A stretch of DNA of 64,000 bases from Emmonsiellopsis sp. PD_33 (Eukaryota; Ascomycota; Eurotiomycetes; Onygenales; Ajellomycetaceae): the NCBI GenBank assembly GCA_032988165.1, contig JANTQF010000148.1, positions 1 to 64,000 on the forward strand. The letters run 5' to 3'. Each line of letters starts with the position of its first letter. The stretch's first letter is position 1. Of the stretch, positions 23,301 to 36,960 are shown piece by piece. The notes under the pieces were generated by a model. It did not search any database and was not told the origin of the DNA. It saw nothing but the letters and a program-made list of their open reading frames with translations. The position numbers and the translations under genes are program-made.

Positions 23301-26300
23301 AATGCTGTTAGATCCTGGTATGGTAGACTGACTAAAAGCATAGTAGCATATCTCATAATTCTAGTGAATATAGGTCTGTGGTCTGTATCTATATAGTCTG
23401 TAACTACATGACTTTATGAACCTATATATATTACCTTTAGTAGTTAATCAAATTACAGCCATACCAGATTTTTATGGTCCATCAGAATGGTGCTCTAACA
23501 GCTCTAATACTATTACACAAATTAGAGCCATCATATCACTGTGAAAAGTGGATTTTACCATGGAATTACTATTCTCTAAAATCTAATATTAATATTCCAT
23601 TTATGTTAAAGCTTTTAACCTATATATATTAAAATTATGAAGGATTTTAATAATATATAATTATTCTATGAAATTATAGACTACTACTACTTTATTCTAC
23701 TATCATTCTATGCATCAGAGTAATAATATACTAGTAAACCTCAATTTAATAGTATATCTATCATTCTTTAAAATATAATATTAATATTTCATTAACAATT
23801 CATCTAGCATAATGCTCTAGCAAATATATTAAAGAGTAAATTATAATGAAGGTTAATTATCACATCATTCTACTATTATTCTATATGTTAGAGTAATGAT
23901 ATAATAATAAACCTTAATTTAACAGTATTTCTATCATTCTCTGAAATATAATATTAATATTTCATTAATAATTCATCTAGCATAATACTCTAATAAATAT
24001 ATTAGAGAGTAAATTATAATGAAGACTAATTATCACACCATTCTACTATCATTCTACATGTTAGAGTTATAATATAATTATAGAGTATTAAATTTACTGT
24101 GTATACATCACCTCTGAGGTAGAACTTTGACATTTTATTATATTTTTATTTTTAAAATAGGAAAATAATTAAAAAGAACCTCCATTCATTGTATTATCCC
24201 TATCTATATATTTAGAAAAAAAAAAGAAAAATAGATCTATAACTCATTCTAAAAAATCTAGAAAAAACCATACTCATCCTTCTTCATCTCCATACCCTCT
24301 ACTTTATCTATCTCTCTTAATTCTATAGGTATCTTCAATTCTTCATTAATAATCACACCATCAGGGTTTAGCAGTCTAATAACTGAAGAGCATCACCTAT
24401 GATGCTCCCCAGATTGAAGAATGAACTCTGATACAGTAGTTAGAAGCAAGAAACTACATACTAACTCTATATTAACTTCTAAGAAACTTTTTATTAGAAT
24501 TATAAATATAGAGGGATGTAGACATCATTTTAAGCTTAGAGATATAATATTCACTTCTGTGGATAACTTCTATTTCTACTATATAAATAAGATATAGATT
24601 AGTAATAAGTCATTTATGTTGAATTTACTATATATATATTTATCATTAAATGATTTTAAAGCACTAAGCTTTATAAGATTCTCTCTCAAAGCATTCATTT
24701 CAATTATAATCCCACTGAGTGCACCCAAAATCTTCTATTTTATAATTAATTAACTAGGTTAATATAATAATTTGATGATCCTATTTATCTTCATCAATTC
24801 ATACATAATAATTATTTGCTTAAAGTCTGTCTCTTTCAGCTCTTAAGTTTAATGTAGCTCTGAAACCATCTCTTTCATTATAGTCAGCTTTTTAATTTCT
24901 ATCTTAAGTAAATCTAAATCTACACCTGATACATCAGACTATCAGTATTTATATCTATTTTTTTTTAGCTTCTTTTTCAGTTTCAAGAAGTAAAGTAACC
25001 TTCTTCTTTAGCTTTTCAGTACAAATTAAGAGCCCATTCTGATTCATATCTTAAGATATGAATTTAAAGTCAATATATATATAGTATGGAGCTCATGAGC
25101 CACAGCTATCTTCTCTAATAGAACCTTAGGGATATCACAGTAAGACTTTTTATTACAGATACAGTTCAAGCAAGTACTCCTTGAACCTTAAATATAATTA
25201 TAGAGATTATTCATATTTTTCAGATATAGGTACTTAGTGAGATAATGGCAGCAGATAGTATCCTCTTAAATAGTTTTAGAATCAAGCTTGAGAGACTCTT
25301 CCTTCTTCCCCTTGTCTCTTATTAGACATTTATTGGGGATTAAACCAGCTATAGCTATAGTTATATTTGAACTTGTCAGTTCTCACATCTTCTAAAGTTC
25401 AAACTTCTTCAAATAAAATGACTACTTACCTGATCTTTCAAGATGAGCAAGGGAGGAGAGGATAAATTCTAATACTTATAGGGAGAGAAAGGAGTAAATA
25501 AATATTGAGCTATCAGATGCATGATTAAAGAAGAAGAAAGAGAAAGAGAAAGAGAAAAAAATAGGCATTTTAAAATGAATTAAATATTATCTAATTACTC
25601 TATCTGATAATTAATATATCACTTTATTTACTCACTTTCAGTTCACCTCTGAAATCAACATCATCTCTTTTTATTTTCTATATACTGAACTGGCCAACTC
25701 AAATACAATTATAGAATGAGCTCATACTGATGTCTTTTAAGATAATATATGATATGAATCCTCACTATTTTTAGAATACACATGCAAATTAGCTATTAAT
25801 AGCTTCAAAATATATATATATAGATCTATGAAGTAAGTACATACTAATAATAAAGAGTAGGTACAGTAATTTCTCACACCCTTCATCATATCATTAAGAT
25901 AGATATTAGGAATGCTTTATAAATACTTCATTTTATTACCTAGCAGTAGTAAATATACTGAAATTAAACTAATACTATATGAAAGATATATAGAAAGCAA
26001 TTCAAAATAAATATATAATTACTTAGTTGAAAATCTCTATCTATACATTCTCTCTAATCATGTATTAGAATTATCTCCTCTATAATGAAATCATTAAATT
26101 CTTTATTCTCTATTCAATACATTTAGCTCTACAATCAGTGATTCATTTTATCCAGATTTTCATGGAAGAAATATACTCTAAAAATGTACTTAGTACTACT
26201 AATCTACATCTTACATTTAAAGTCATAGATTATACCTTACAAAGCTATAGATTTTATTTATTCTGAGATGGAGATAAAGCATATCTTCTTCTTCACAACC

Positions 26301-28000
26301 TTCTTAACTTTAGAATCAGACTTTCATTTCTTTTCAGGTTTTTAATGGGTAATTAGCTCTATAAAGTTTCTCTAGCCTATATCACTGTATTATTCCATAG
26401 AAACCATATAGTCCTAAAAATCAATAACTTCATCTTATACTCTAATTTAAATATATTTATTCTCATTCCTTTCAACTAGATCATCTCACAGCTTAATTTA
26501 GATAGCAAGATTCATATATATTTCTAAATGAAATATAAGCCATTGATCTTTAGAATTATAGGTGCTAACACATACATTTAATATATTATTACTTTATGAA
26601 ATTAAACTATTCATAGTTCAGAATCAGCTCAGTTTAATAAAACACCTAATGAAACTTATTCAAAATAAATCTCTAGAAGAAATGCTGAAAAATATCCTTT
26701 TCATCAGTGTAATTATATATACTACATTCTGAATGGCTGGCTTTATCTAGCTCTTTTTCCTATCAGATATATTCCTGTGATAAAATCAACAGGTTAGTAA
26801 TTTATTCCAACTTTGAAATACCTATAGATAGTGTCAACTACACAGCTTAGCACTATAATATTTTCTATTCAATTCAAGTCAGAGCTTTATCAACTGATCA
26901 TAAGCACTCTGAATCCTCATTAGTAACCCTGCTAAACACCCTGTATATAAAATGGCTGATTATTAATCCCTATAGTTAATAACTAGATTAATATTTAGAG
27001 CTATCATCTTTAAAATCCATTTCTATACTCATTATAATAATATTCTTCTAGAATTATTAATTAGCTTATATTTCATATTTCTCTACCTATCATTAAACCT
27101 CCATTAATCCTCTCCAGATTTATCTTAACTCACAGCCAACTTTAGCTGAGTTTTCAGTTGAATTCTACTAGATATCTAAGTTAAATCTTACCTTTATATA
27201 GCTAAGTGTCTTACATTTTTACATCTGAAAATTATTGAGTGCATCATTCTATACTGTAGTTCATATATATGATTTACAACTGTAATTCTGAAATACTCAT
27301 GATACTAGTTTATTTATTTTCCTAAAGAATGTAAGGAGATATAACTATCTTATCTACTATTAAAGGTTTTTTTTCTATATGCAATTTATCTACTTATAGA
27401 ATTCTAATACAATCTAATTACATTATCTATTAGAATTAGAGGATATGCTGCTCATGCAATTCTGACTTTCTATTAATATACTATTACTCTTAGTAAGTAT
27501 AGGGTTCATAAGAGGAAGCTCATCCTCCTAATTATTAGGCTACTTCTAGTTAGTAATATATCCATAAAGTTCTTATTTATGGAATAGAAACTAACCATAC
27601 TACTTGATTCTAAATTGAAGGAGTCAATGGCAGATATGACTGAGTAATAGGTAAACTAAATAATGATATGAAAATGAAATTATATCTAATAAAGAAGAAA
27701 ACCTATAAATAATAAAAGGAAATGAAAAAGATTAGAGTTTATAGTTCTGTCAGATGATATAACTTAGAACCCCTATTTTCAGAAGTGTATTTAGTATGTA
27801 TTTAGCCTCATTTCTTTTTTTAGAGCTATTATATTCATATTTCTTTTCTAATTTTCCCACTTTTTCCTCTAAAAAAATCTAACCTGCAATATGGCCATCT
27901 ACAGTCTTCACTATCTTAGAAAACACACCCTTTATGAAGCAAACAAGCACTTAGCTTCAAGAGGCTGATGTCCAAAATCATCACAGAACACCTCTGAAAA
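23301..28000. other. AT-rich decayed repeat DNA
   Basis: AT-rich and CpG-free. It contains the 173-bp tandem array at 23694-24075. Beyond about 24.5 kb there are stretches that read as protein on the minus strand when TAA/TAG/TGA are taken as mutated sense codons (for example near 24.9-25.1 kb, LKKKVTLLLETEKEAKKK). I cannot assign them to a family. No functional gene is present. Confidence 0.5.
23694..24075. repeat. 173-bp tandem repeat, about 2.2 units
   Basis: Units start at 23694, 23867 and 24040 (partial) with the same 173-bp spacing. Each begins ATTCTACTAT and contains AAATATAATATTAATATTTC, and ATTCATCTAGCATAAT followed by GAGTAAATTATAATGAAG. Differences between units are mainly transitions. 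A more diverged piece with the TAATATTAATATT core lies just upstream at about 23575. Confidence 0.85.
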
Positions 28001-28900
28001 TCATATTAATATTAATATAAATGATTCAGTATTTAATTATAACATGGAATCTTGGGATTTTATGTTGGAGCCTATACTAGGTAATGTAGAGATATATATT
28101 TATATTCTAATTTAATTATTTACTTAATCTTTTAATTTAGAAAATCAGGCAACAGATCAATCTGACTAGCCTACTAAAAATAATGATAATGAGGATGCTA
28201 CATACTCTAACAATAAACTCTACATATTAAATGAGAAAGTAAATATAATACATTAGCTTCTAAATACTACTTAGATAGCTCATAAATTAGCTGATGATGA
28301 ATATATCATAAATGATGACATTAATAATAATATGAATTATTATACTAAGACTGAGGAGGATAAAATGAATAACATCAATGCTACATCTGAACATCCTCTA
28401 AGAGTATAAGAGGCTGAAAACTCTGAGGTTTACAAGGTTAATTCCTCTAATCTAACTATTTAAAATAATAATTTAATAACCTCATCACACATTAATGATA
28501 AAGTTAATTATATTTATATAGTTAATAACCCTGCAGAGCTTCTTGTTCTTAAATAGGATAAAAATTGTATGAATTCTTTTATAATAATCTTTAGTATTTA
28601 CTTTATAGATAGAGTTTGCTGAGATATTTTGAGAGTTATATTAGTTATTATTATAGATTCTCTAAACTCTGAAGGATATTACTCTAATTTATAACCTCCC
28701 CAATAAACTATTAAATCTAAAAAAGAAATGTAGGATGTAGTTCCTAATCCTTCCACTATATTACATGTAGATTCTGATTATCTCTCTAGATTAGATATCA
28801 ACATTCTCTCATACTAAAAAATGCCTTACTAATTATACATGGATATTCTTATACTTTTAAGATATAATCTTATTAGTATTAAGGCTTGTTAAGTCCCAGA
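28000..28900 (+). pseudogene. Decayed reading frame, acidic Asn/Asp-rich
   Basis: Upstream of the transposase-like remnant a plus-strand frame rich in Asn, Asp and Ser reads with RIP-type stops (blocks such as NEDATYSNNKLYILNEKVNI). It may be the N-terminal part of the same mobile-element protein or a separate frame. I do not recognise it. Confidence 0.3.
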
Positions 28901-28979
28901 GGTTTCAACAGCACATGCACATTGAGATGGCAGAAGTTGTTGACTCCACTATAAAATTATAGTACTTATATAGCTGAGG

Positions 28980-31680
28980 AAGCTCAATTAAACATTGCTT
29001 CAGAGAATTTATCTTATATTTTTTCATTAGTGAACTGATTTTCCCCTCTGATTTCATATAGTATCAGTATGAAAATGATAAATATTCATGCAGATAACCA
29101 GATAAGATTAACTTCAACTATATAGGTAGAGTGCAGTTTATTAGAAAGGATAGATAGAAGATATTTCTATATTTTAATAGGACTATTTTGTAGATTCAAT
29201 CTATCATATAATACTTAACTCTGAATATAGAAGGATCTAATTTTCAGAGTTCTTATTTATCCTTCTATTAATATAAGGTAATTTTAGTTGAGAGTAACAT
29301 ATTAAATATTATTCTAGCAAGCCCTATTCTATTCAGAGCCTACATCTTTATTGATTATATCTTTAATAAAATTAATAATATCTTCCCAACTAAGAATTCT
29401 ACTTTTAGTCTTTTCCTTCAGAGGGTTCTTCATTTGACTTTAGATATTACTCAGCCATACTGTAGATTAACATTAATATATAGAGAGCTAAAAATTGCAG
29501 TTTATAAGAGGAAGTTCTTAAAGAATATCTTTACTAAAGAGTAGAAAGTATTATTTCTTTCTTATCAGCTTTTTATTAATAGGTTTGGCCTCTATTAGAA
29601 TATATATCAGAGTTTAATGAATGTATACTGAATCTCAGCTCTGAGTACAGCTGAATGCAAGAAGTGTAATAACCTATTTACAATAATATTCAGTTCATAT
29701 AGTATAAACTTTCTAGATACTGTTAGAGCCTTATCCTCTGAATTTCTATAGTTAGATGGTGAGGACATCCTAATTAATATTAATAATAACACTATTTAGA
29801 TTATTTCTTCCTACTTATTATTTATTAGTGATATGCCACAGCAGAATGAGAATGCTAGTATTAAAGGCTTAAGTATAGAGTACTTATATTAGAGCTATCT
29901 AATTGGAGATCAAAAGAGATCAGATTTATCATTTAATATCATTTAAAATAGGCACTATCATTATGACACTCAATAGGTTTAATGTCAGACAGAGAGTGCT
30001 CTGAACCTAACAAAGAGAAAGAAGCTGTAGTAGAAGAGTAAATTAATAGATAATAACTCTTATCTATTTAAGATATATTTAAGTTTAAATCTAATTATAT
30101 TCTTTCTATTTAATTCTATATATAGTAAGTATTCAGAGATTTCAAAAATAGCTCATTCTGTGCTGATGAAATCAATATTAACTCTAGTTGAAAAAACTGA
30201 GTATCTCTAAATATTATAGATCTTTTCTTTCCCCTAAGGATAAGTATACCTACAGTTATCTCTTATTTATCTAGAGAAGTACTAACTGCAAGAGCATGCT
30301 TAGGCATCCATTCTGATATCACTTATATTATAATGTAGTCTTAAATGTTTATAGCTTAAAGATTAAATTTATAGGACACTCTTACTGGCATTCTCAAAAC
30401 TTAGTACCTCAGTGGTGAACTTAACTATTAATATATTTATAGTAATTACACAAAGTAATTCAATCTTACTATTACATAATCTGGCTGTTCATAACTTAAA
30501 AGAAATCTAATAAATTATTATTATTACTTATTAATATCTATAGTTCTTCCTAGATGTAGCAGTAAATATAGTATAATGAGTCTGAGCTTCTTCTCATATA
30601 AAATCAGTAAGTTAGAGTCAACAAGCATTTTTAGCATTAAGTTAGATATTAGTATCAATTAGATCAGATAGATATTCTACCTTTATTATAGTAAAAGATT
30701 TAGAGTAAGACTTAGCTCTCTTTATGAAAAAAGATGCATTCTTCATTGGAATGAAAAATCAACTAAATATACATATCAGACTGCACTATATCAATAAAAT
30801 TAGAAAATATAGAACTGCCAACAACAGTAATATATTAATAGAGGAGGATAAATATAGAGATTATAAACAATTGATCTACCATACAAATCATTATAATATT
30901 AAAAAAATATTACTTTAATAGAAGAGTTTTTATTAGATAGTTCAGCTTGCTTTTCATAATAGATTTAATGATTCTCAGCCAGAACTTAAGGAGAAATTAA
31001 GGAAAATTCATGAATATTATCTCATCCTTCTAATTAATCTAATTTAGGTTGATAACCATAAATTCAATGATGTTCTTTTAACTGATAAATTATATATACT
31101 AAAGAATCTTCCAGATCATACCTAGAAATTCCTGTAAGTAAATCTTATATTTTTACTATCATTAAAGAATGATATAAATATACTGGGAATTCTAACAAAT
31201 TGAATATTAAACCTTCTGAATGTCCACTTATTTCTTTAAAAACTAAGATAGATATACAGTCTTAACTGGAATAAATCATTCATTCTGGAATTAGAATTAA
31301 GGCCACTCTAATTTTACTGAAAAATTACTTTTATATCTAAGTATCATCTCTCATTCTAATTAGGATGCTGTTGATTATATACTTATTTATTATATAGTAA
31401 TGAAATCTATTGGATAATACTTATATAAGAGGATGTTATTAAGTATAGAAATTCAAAAATTAGTTGGATTCAAGCTGTTTTTATTTATAACTTATATAAA
31501 TATAATGATTGGGTCTTTTTTATAGTCATATTGATGAGTTTAACTGAATCTGATGGGTTATTAGGTCTATTAATTCTAAGTGATAATTTTGGAGATTACA
31601 CAATAATTAGCCTTCCTGCTGTGTGGAAACCAAGTCTCTATATTATACTAGCCTGAGTCTAATATAAGTTTAGAGGCAGA
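28980..31680 (+). pseudogene. Remnant of large transposase-like protein (GDMPQQ-type)
   Basis: One frame can be followed over about 2.6 kb if stops are read as mutated Gln/Trp/Arg codons. Recognisable blocks, seen with TAG/TAA interruptions, include the ISDMPQQNENA motif at 29824-29853, followed by a block ending in RHYHYDTQ. About 0.4 kb further on, near 30.2-30.3 kb, there is a segment with FSFP, EKYQLQEHA and ASILISLILQ elements. From memory these resemble a widespread family of large ascomycete transposon-encoded proteins with a GDMPQQ block. I am not certain of its formal name. The frame 30724-30918 is the longest uninterrupted piece. Inactivated by RIP-like change. Confidence 0.5.
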
Positions 31681-31885
31681 TTGTAATATAGCCTTAAAGA
31701 CATCAAACTTTTACACTATATATGAGATGTGTCATTTTTTTAGCTGCTTCTAAATCCTAAAATCCTCTTTAATAGTAATTAACAAGTCAATTTATTATTC
31801 TATATATAATCATTCTTTTCTTTCATACTAGTAGTAGCTGATTATCATCATTCAGACTGCATTCTTTTTGTGATAATTAGTTATA

Positions 31886-32330
31886 ATGTCTGGTGCTGGA
31901 AAATGATACTATAAGATAGAAAAATAATATACTTAGAAGTAGGAGACTCTCACATTAATATTTACTCAGTATGATAGTTCATTTAGTGTATCTTATAGGT
32001 AAGGTTTACTAATAAACTCTCCTATGCAATCTTATACAACAAGCTCAGAACAGGTCTTAATGTCTCTTATAATGAATAATATTCAGAGCTAAATATAGGG
32101 CAACATTCTCACCTATAATTTAGCACTTAACCCTGTGAATATTCTAAAGATTATTAATATATGTTATAATATTAATTTACCAAGTGATCTGATGCCCAAC
32201 CCAGTAAATATTCTAAAAATAACTGATATATACTGTAATGTTAATCTACCAAGTGATACCTATAAGCTTAATAGAGAGGCCTATATTAGATTTAATTTCT
32301 AAAAGATGTTCCTATAATAGTGAGTATGAG
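31886..32330 (+). pseudogene. Short decayed frame with internal 23-residue repeat
   Basis: Starting at an ATG (MSGAGK), one frame runs about 145 codons. Its interruptions are all TGA/TAA/TAG of the kind produced from TGG, CAA or CAG. It contains a tandem 69-bp duplication (32129-32197 and 32198-32266) encoding NPVNILKI..I..NLPSD twice, in frame. I do not recognise the product. It lies just downstream of the transposase-like remnant and may belong to the same mobile element. Confidence 0.45.
32129..32266 (+). repeat. 69-bp in-frame tandem duplication
   Basis: Two 69-bp units, starting AACCCTGTGAATATT at 32129 and AACCCAGTAAATATT at 32198. Both keep the reading frame (23 codons each). Most differences are transitions. 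Confidence 0.85.
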
Positions 32331-35306
32331 CTAATATATCTGATTCTATAAAATAAGACTGAATATTCAGGAAATGAAAGTATACTATAAAGATATATTA
32401 GTATATAAAAGAGGTATATTTTAGTACTAGATAAATTAATATTTCCCATTCACCTACATCATCAGCAATTTTTTTTTAAGCTAGGGGCTGGCTAGGAGTA
32501 GCTTAGCAGCTTTAGTAAAACTTAGTAGCTTAGCTTATCTCTCTGATCTATACATCAGCCTCATAATCTATGCTAGCTATGGGCTTGACATTTCCAGAAA
32601 CTTCACACCTCTCTGAAACACTATGAATTATAGCTGGTGTCTATAAGCTATTCTTTTCAAAACTTATAATATATCTATAAGTTTCATAATTTATAATATA
32701 GCATGCTATTTAAGATTAACTGTCTTCATTAAATGCATCCTCTAATTAACACACTTTCCTCAATTAATATACTATTCTTAATTAGCACTTATTCAGTATA
32801 ACATCTTCAATTAACACACTCTTTTGATTGACATATCATCCTCAATTCACATACTATTCTTAGCTTAAGCTGAAGATAGTTAATACTATATTACCACACT
32901 CTTCTCAGCTTAAGCTAAGAATAATTAATACTGCATTACCACACTCTTCTCAGCTTAAGTTAAGAACAGTAAATTTATAGCCATATTAATATGATTAATA
33001 TTTGTAATCTATAAACATAATAACTACTATTTAATATCCTTAAGATCTTCAATTAAATCAATAAAAATACTTTTAATAAACTGTGTTTATTTCTTCTTAA
33101 CTATTATCTTTCTTTCTACTATCTTTATTACCTTCTTTTATAAAAGCTCTGCTACCTTCATCTTCTGCAGCTTCCCCTATTTATACTATGTATTATACAT
33201 TTATTTATATACCCCTACACCATATATTAGCACTAATTGATGTTATATCCAGCAAATGATAACTTACACTCACTCTGAAAAGTCTTCATTTTAAATATCT
33301 TATGTGTTTCTATCTCTTCATACTCTATTATTATATGATATATCTCACCTGCTACTACCATCACTACTCTAACTGAAATTAAATTAAATCACTTTATCAT
33401 TAGAGGATGAACATCAAGCCTAAATCCTCTTCAGCTAAAGAAATACTTTATAATACCTCATATAATAATATTAGACAGAAAATGACCCTTTACATTCTAT
33501 ACACTGTAAGTTAGTACATACATGTATATGTACAGACTTCTATGACATATACCTTTTCTTCTCTAGATACAGTTATAAAGTTATCATTCTTTAATAACTA
33601 TGCAATCTGTACCTTTAGATTACTGAATTCAGTAAAATAGTATACATCTACTATCTTATAAAATCATACATTAAAATGCAATTATCAGCTATCCACATCA
33701 TTAATGATCTATTACATATTAAATAGTAATCTTCTATTTAATAGTAGTAATTCTATACATATCTTTCTTGTCTTCTCAGATGATAAAATCTATGACACAT
33801 TATCTTCATCATTAATCTCTGACTCAAACTTACTCTTATTCTGACTATTATAATCCCTAGTAAATAGCCAAGCACTGAGGATCAGGTGATTTATATGATT
33901 CTTACCCACTATCAAGGGTCATGATGTTAGTTGTACATCAAGCTTGTGTTTCTAGTTAACCTCAGTAAATAGCCATGTAGACAAGAGGTTCTTTACTATA
34001 TTTAAAACTCTTTTATTTATTACTGAACAGTCTATCTTATTCTATCTTATAATCTCTATTCATCTTAAGTTCTAGATAATATTTCTATCTGCAAGTTTAT
34101 AGTATAGCTCTACAGCTAGATCAAACTCTAATCTATCTTTACCTCTTAAACCAGTACTTTCATCATTTAATATGACTTATAATAGAGTACTATTAGTCCT
34201 CTGCCTCTTAAAACCTCTATCTACATTCAGGTTAAAATCATCATTGGAAAAATCCTACTCTATAATTTCTAGTAGTTAGCATTTCTTGCATAGAAAGATA
34301 GAATAATAAATCATACTTACTGCATTATTATAACACATTAATCCTTTTAACTTCTTTAACTCCTCTATGTTAATCTCTGTATCACCACTGTAACTCTTGA
34401 AGCTCTGATACAAACAAGTTTATTAATAGTTAGCTTAACTCAGATGTGTATTAAGGCCTTCAGATTAGCTCAAGATAGTTAGTAATGATCACAGAAAGTT
34501 ATTATTACTTACTATTAGTTGTGATGCTCATAAATATCTAGCTGATGATTCCTAAACCCCTAAATATCAATAAGAACTAGTATTAGAAGGATATAAGTAA
34601 AGAATCAATCTGAAATACATCCTACTACTCTAATAGAGCTAGGTTAATAGTATTACTTTAAGAATTAATTCATCTGCCAGACTGATAACATCCATTCTGT
34701 TGACCTGAATCAGAAGGCTCTAATGATAATAATGCTAATTAGCTAATTATAATATTTTAACTATTATTAGCATTTAATCTTCTATAAGGGGGTGAGGATG
34801 CTATTCTTCTCTCAACAGCCTGAAAATTATACTTCTAATCATTAATTATATTCACTTTAGGTTATTTCTGTGATAAAGCTATTCTACTCTTATTTGAATT
34901 CTATTATCTTACATTTAGTATATTATCAGCAGATAGACCTTAGCTTAAGCTCAGCTCTAGCTTAAGTAAAGAATTGTATAGAACTTAGATGAGTAGTTGA
35001 GACTCATATTAGCTACAACTAGGGTGTAGGAAGTGCCTATGATGTTTCAGTCAGTATATTTTAAGTATAGAATTCTTAGTTTAAGTCAGGACTAAGTTTA
35101 AGCTGAGATCTATACATAGTCTTAAGCCTATAATTCATACTCACCTAAGATTCTTATACAATGTTGATGTTTGATTGGGTGCAACAGTAAGTATAAAAAA
35201 AGAAGAAGAAAGTTAAGAAGTAAGAAGTGCTAGCAAACTTTACCTGTAAAGTAAAGTTTATATTTATGTAAGTAAGAATATAAATAAAGAATTATATATA
35301 ATATAT
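32331..35306. other. AT-rich decayed DNA left of element C
   Basis: No supported gene. Holds the 45-bp tandem array at 32862-32982 and several copies of the AGCTTAAGCT palindrome (exact at 34942). The rest is CpG-free, AT-rich sequence without a frame I can follow far. Confidence 0.45.
32862..32982. repeat. 45-bp tandem repeat centred on a palindrome
   Basis: Three units with exact 45-bp spacing start at 32862, 32907 and 32952. Each begins with AGCTTAAGCT (AGCTTAAGTT in the third). The first two share TTAATACTATATTACC/TTAATACTGCATTACC and CACACTCTTCTC. The third unit is partial. Confidence 0.85.
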
Positions 35307-35467
35307 TGTTATGCACACATGCTTCATGTCATGGAATATCCATGATGCTTAGTTACCTACATAGCTTAGTCAGGCCCCATGATATAAATAGCTATGGATA
35401 GCTTAGAAATATAGAGAAAATAACCTTATTCTATACAACATTTTGATCTCAAGTTATCCTAATTACA
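35307..35467 (+). repeat. Element C 5' LTR
   Basis: 161 bp, starts TGTTATGCACACATGC and ends CTAATTACA. It aligns without gaps to the 3' LTR. It contains a shared block TACCTACATAGCTTA and CATGATATAAATAGCTAT, the latter a likely TATA element. Confidence 0.88.
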
Positions 35468-36960
35468 ATTAATAGTATGTCTTTACAAAAGATGTAAGGT
35501 TCTCTGTGGGTTCCTCAGTCTTCATAATGAGTTATTATTATATCTCTCTGCTCTCATTACTTCTACTCTTCCTTTAATAGGTCTCTATCTCTTCTCTATC
35601 TCTTCTGCTTGTCTCATCCACTTCACAGACTTCTCTTTAAAAATTATATTTACTCAGGCCTTGTTCTTCTTATGAACAACACTCTATACCTAGCATCTAA
35701 ATAGCTTTATCCTCATTATGGATAATTCTAATTGAATTATATTCTCATTGTTCTCTGCATGTACTATTCTACTTGATTCCCTGGTGAATCTATGGATATC
35801 TACCTCAGATTACTGAGCCTAGTAAAAGAATCCCAAGCCACCCATGGAACTTTTATGAGAATTACCCTGCTATAACTATTTTACTTGCTTACTTTTATTC
35901 ACTACATTACCCCCTGATACTGAGAGGCTGTTATATGAGTTTATTGTGCTATGTTCAGACCATCTTTTGCTCATGAAGTGACTACTCAAAGCTCTCTCAT
36001 ATAAATTTTCCCATATATTTCTTAGAAATTGCCTACTTTTCTACCTCCCCTGAAAAGTACTTTTCTCTTTCTATTTTTTGTGTTTTTCTGAGATTGCCTG
36101 TAGTCCTTTCTCTAAAAGAGTATAGTGTATATACATTCATTGTATTAGCACACATCTTCTGGTTGCTCTTATCCCAAAAGGGCATAGTATCTTTCTTACT
36201 TTTTACACTTTTCTGTGGACTCTTCCCCTTGGAAGATCTGTCCCATCTGATGACAGTTATTAATATTAGTAGTTCTTATGTTCAGAGAACTATAAAATGA
36301 CCTTTCACATCCAGATAATAGAACTTACTTATTAGATTATTGAGTATTTTAACTCCAACTTTCCTCATCATAATTCTTTGCAGGACACTATGATTGCAAG
36401 GATAATATTTATGACTGAGTAAATTACTCACCTAAATTCCCTGTCTAAATCCAGGCAAGTATCTATAGAACCACAGGAGCATACACACTCATGAGCCAAT
36501 TCATATGGAAGTTCTGAGGATGCTCAGGTAGTCTTACTAATATCATCAGACTGACTCATTAATTACTCATTGCTTAATCAAGTAGTTCTCAAATTTCACA
36601 GCTGTATAGACTGCTTCAAGCAGAATCACATATTTAATTACTAGAAGGAGATATTTTTTGAGACTTTACTAGTAAGATAAGTATACCTCCTACTAGGCCT
36701 GAAGCTATGCTTAGAGGGTAACATCTCACCCCATTCAACTTAATTACTCTTGTAAATTAACCTGATATCAAGCAGTGCATTGTTTGGTAGAGTACTACAG
36801 CTAATACCTATAGAGTCTCCAGAGACCCTAGATATAACTTCAGCTGATAAGGAATAACTCTCACAACTACTATCTATTAGACAGTCAGATAATATATTAA
36901 ATGTGAATAGCACTTCAGCTGCTACAGATATTACTAGTAAATTTACTAATAATATAGGCT
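35468..36960 (+). other. Element C 5' leader
   Basis: About 1.5 kb between the LTR and the first recognisable gag sequence. Short open frames occur (36094-36300 +, hydrophobic), but none is a convincing gene. An unusually long leader for a Ty3/gypsy element; it may hold packaging signals or a lost short frame. Confidence 0.4.

Noticed and set aside
23181..23396. 71-codon frame at the isochore border with hydrophobic stretches
   Set aside because: Single short frame in AT-rich sequence, no supporting motif.
32100..32270. CRISPR-like or satellite interpretation of the 69-bp repeat
   Set aside because: Only two units, and they keep a reading frame, so a coding duplication explains them better.
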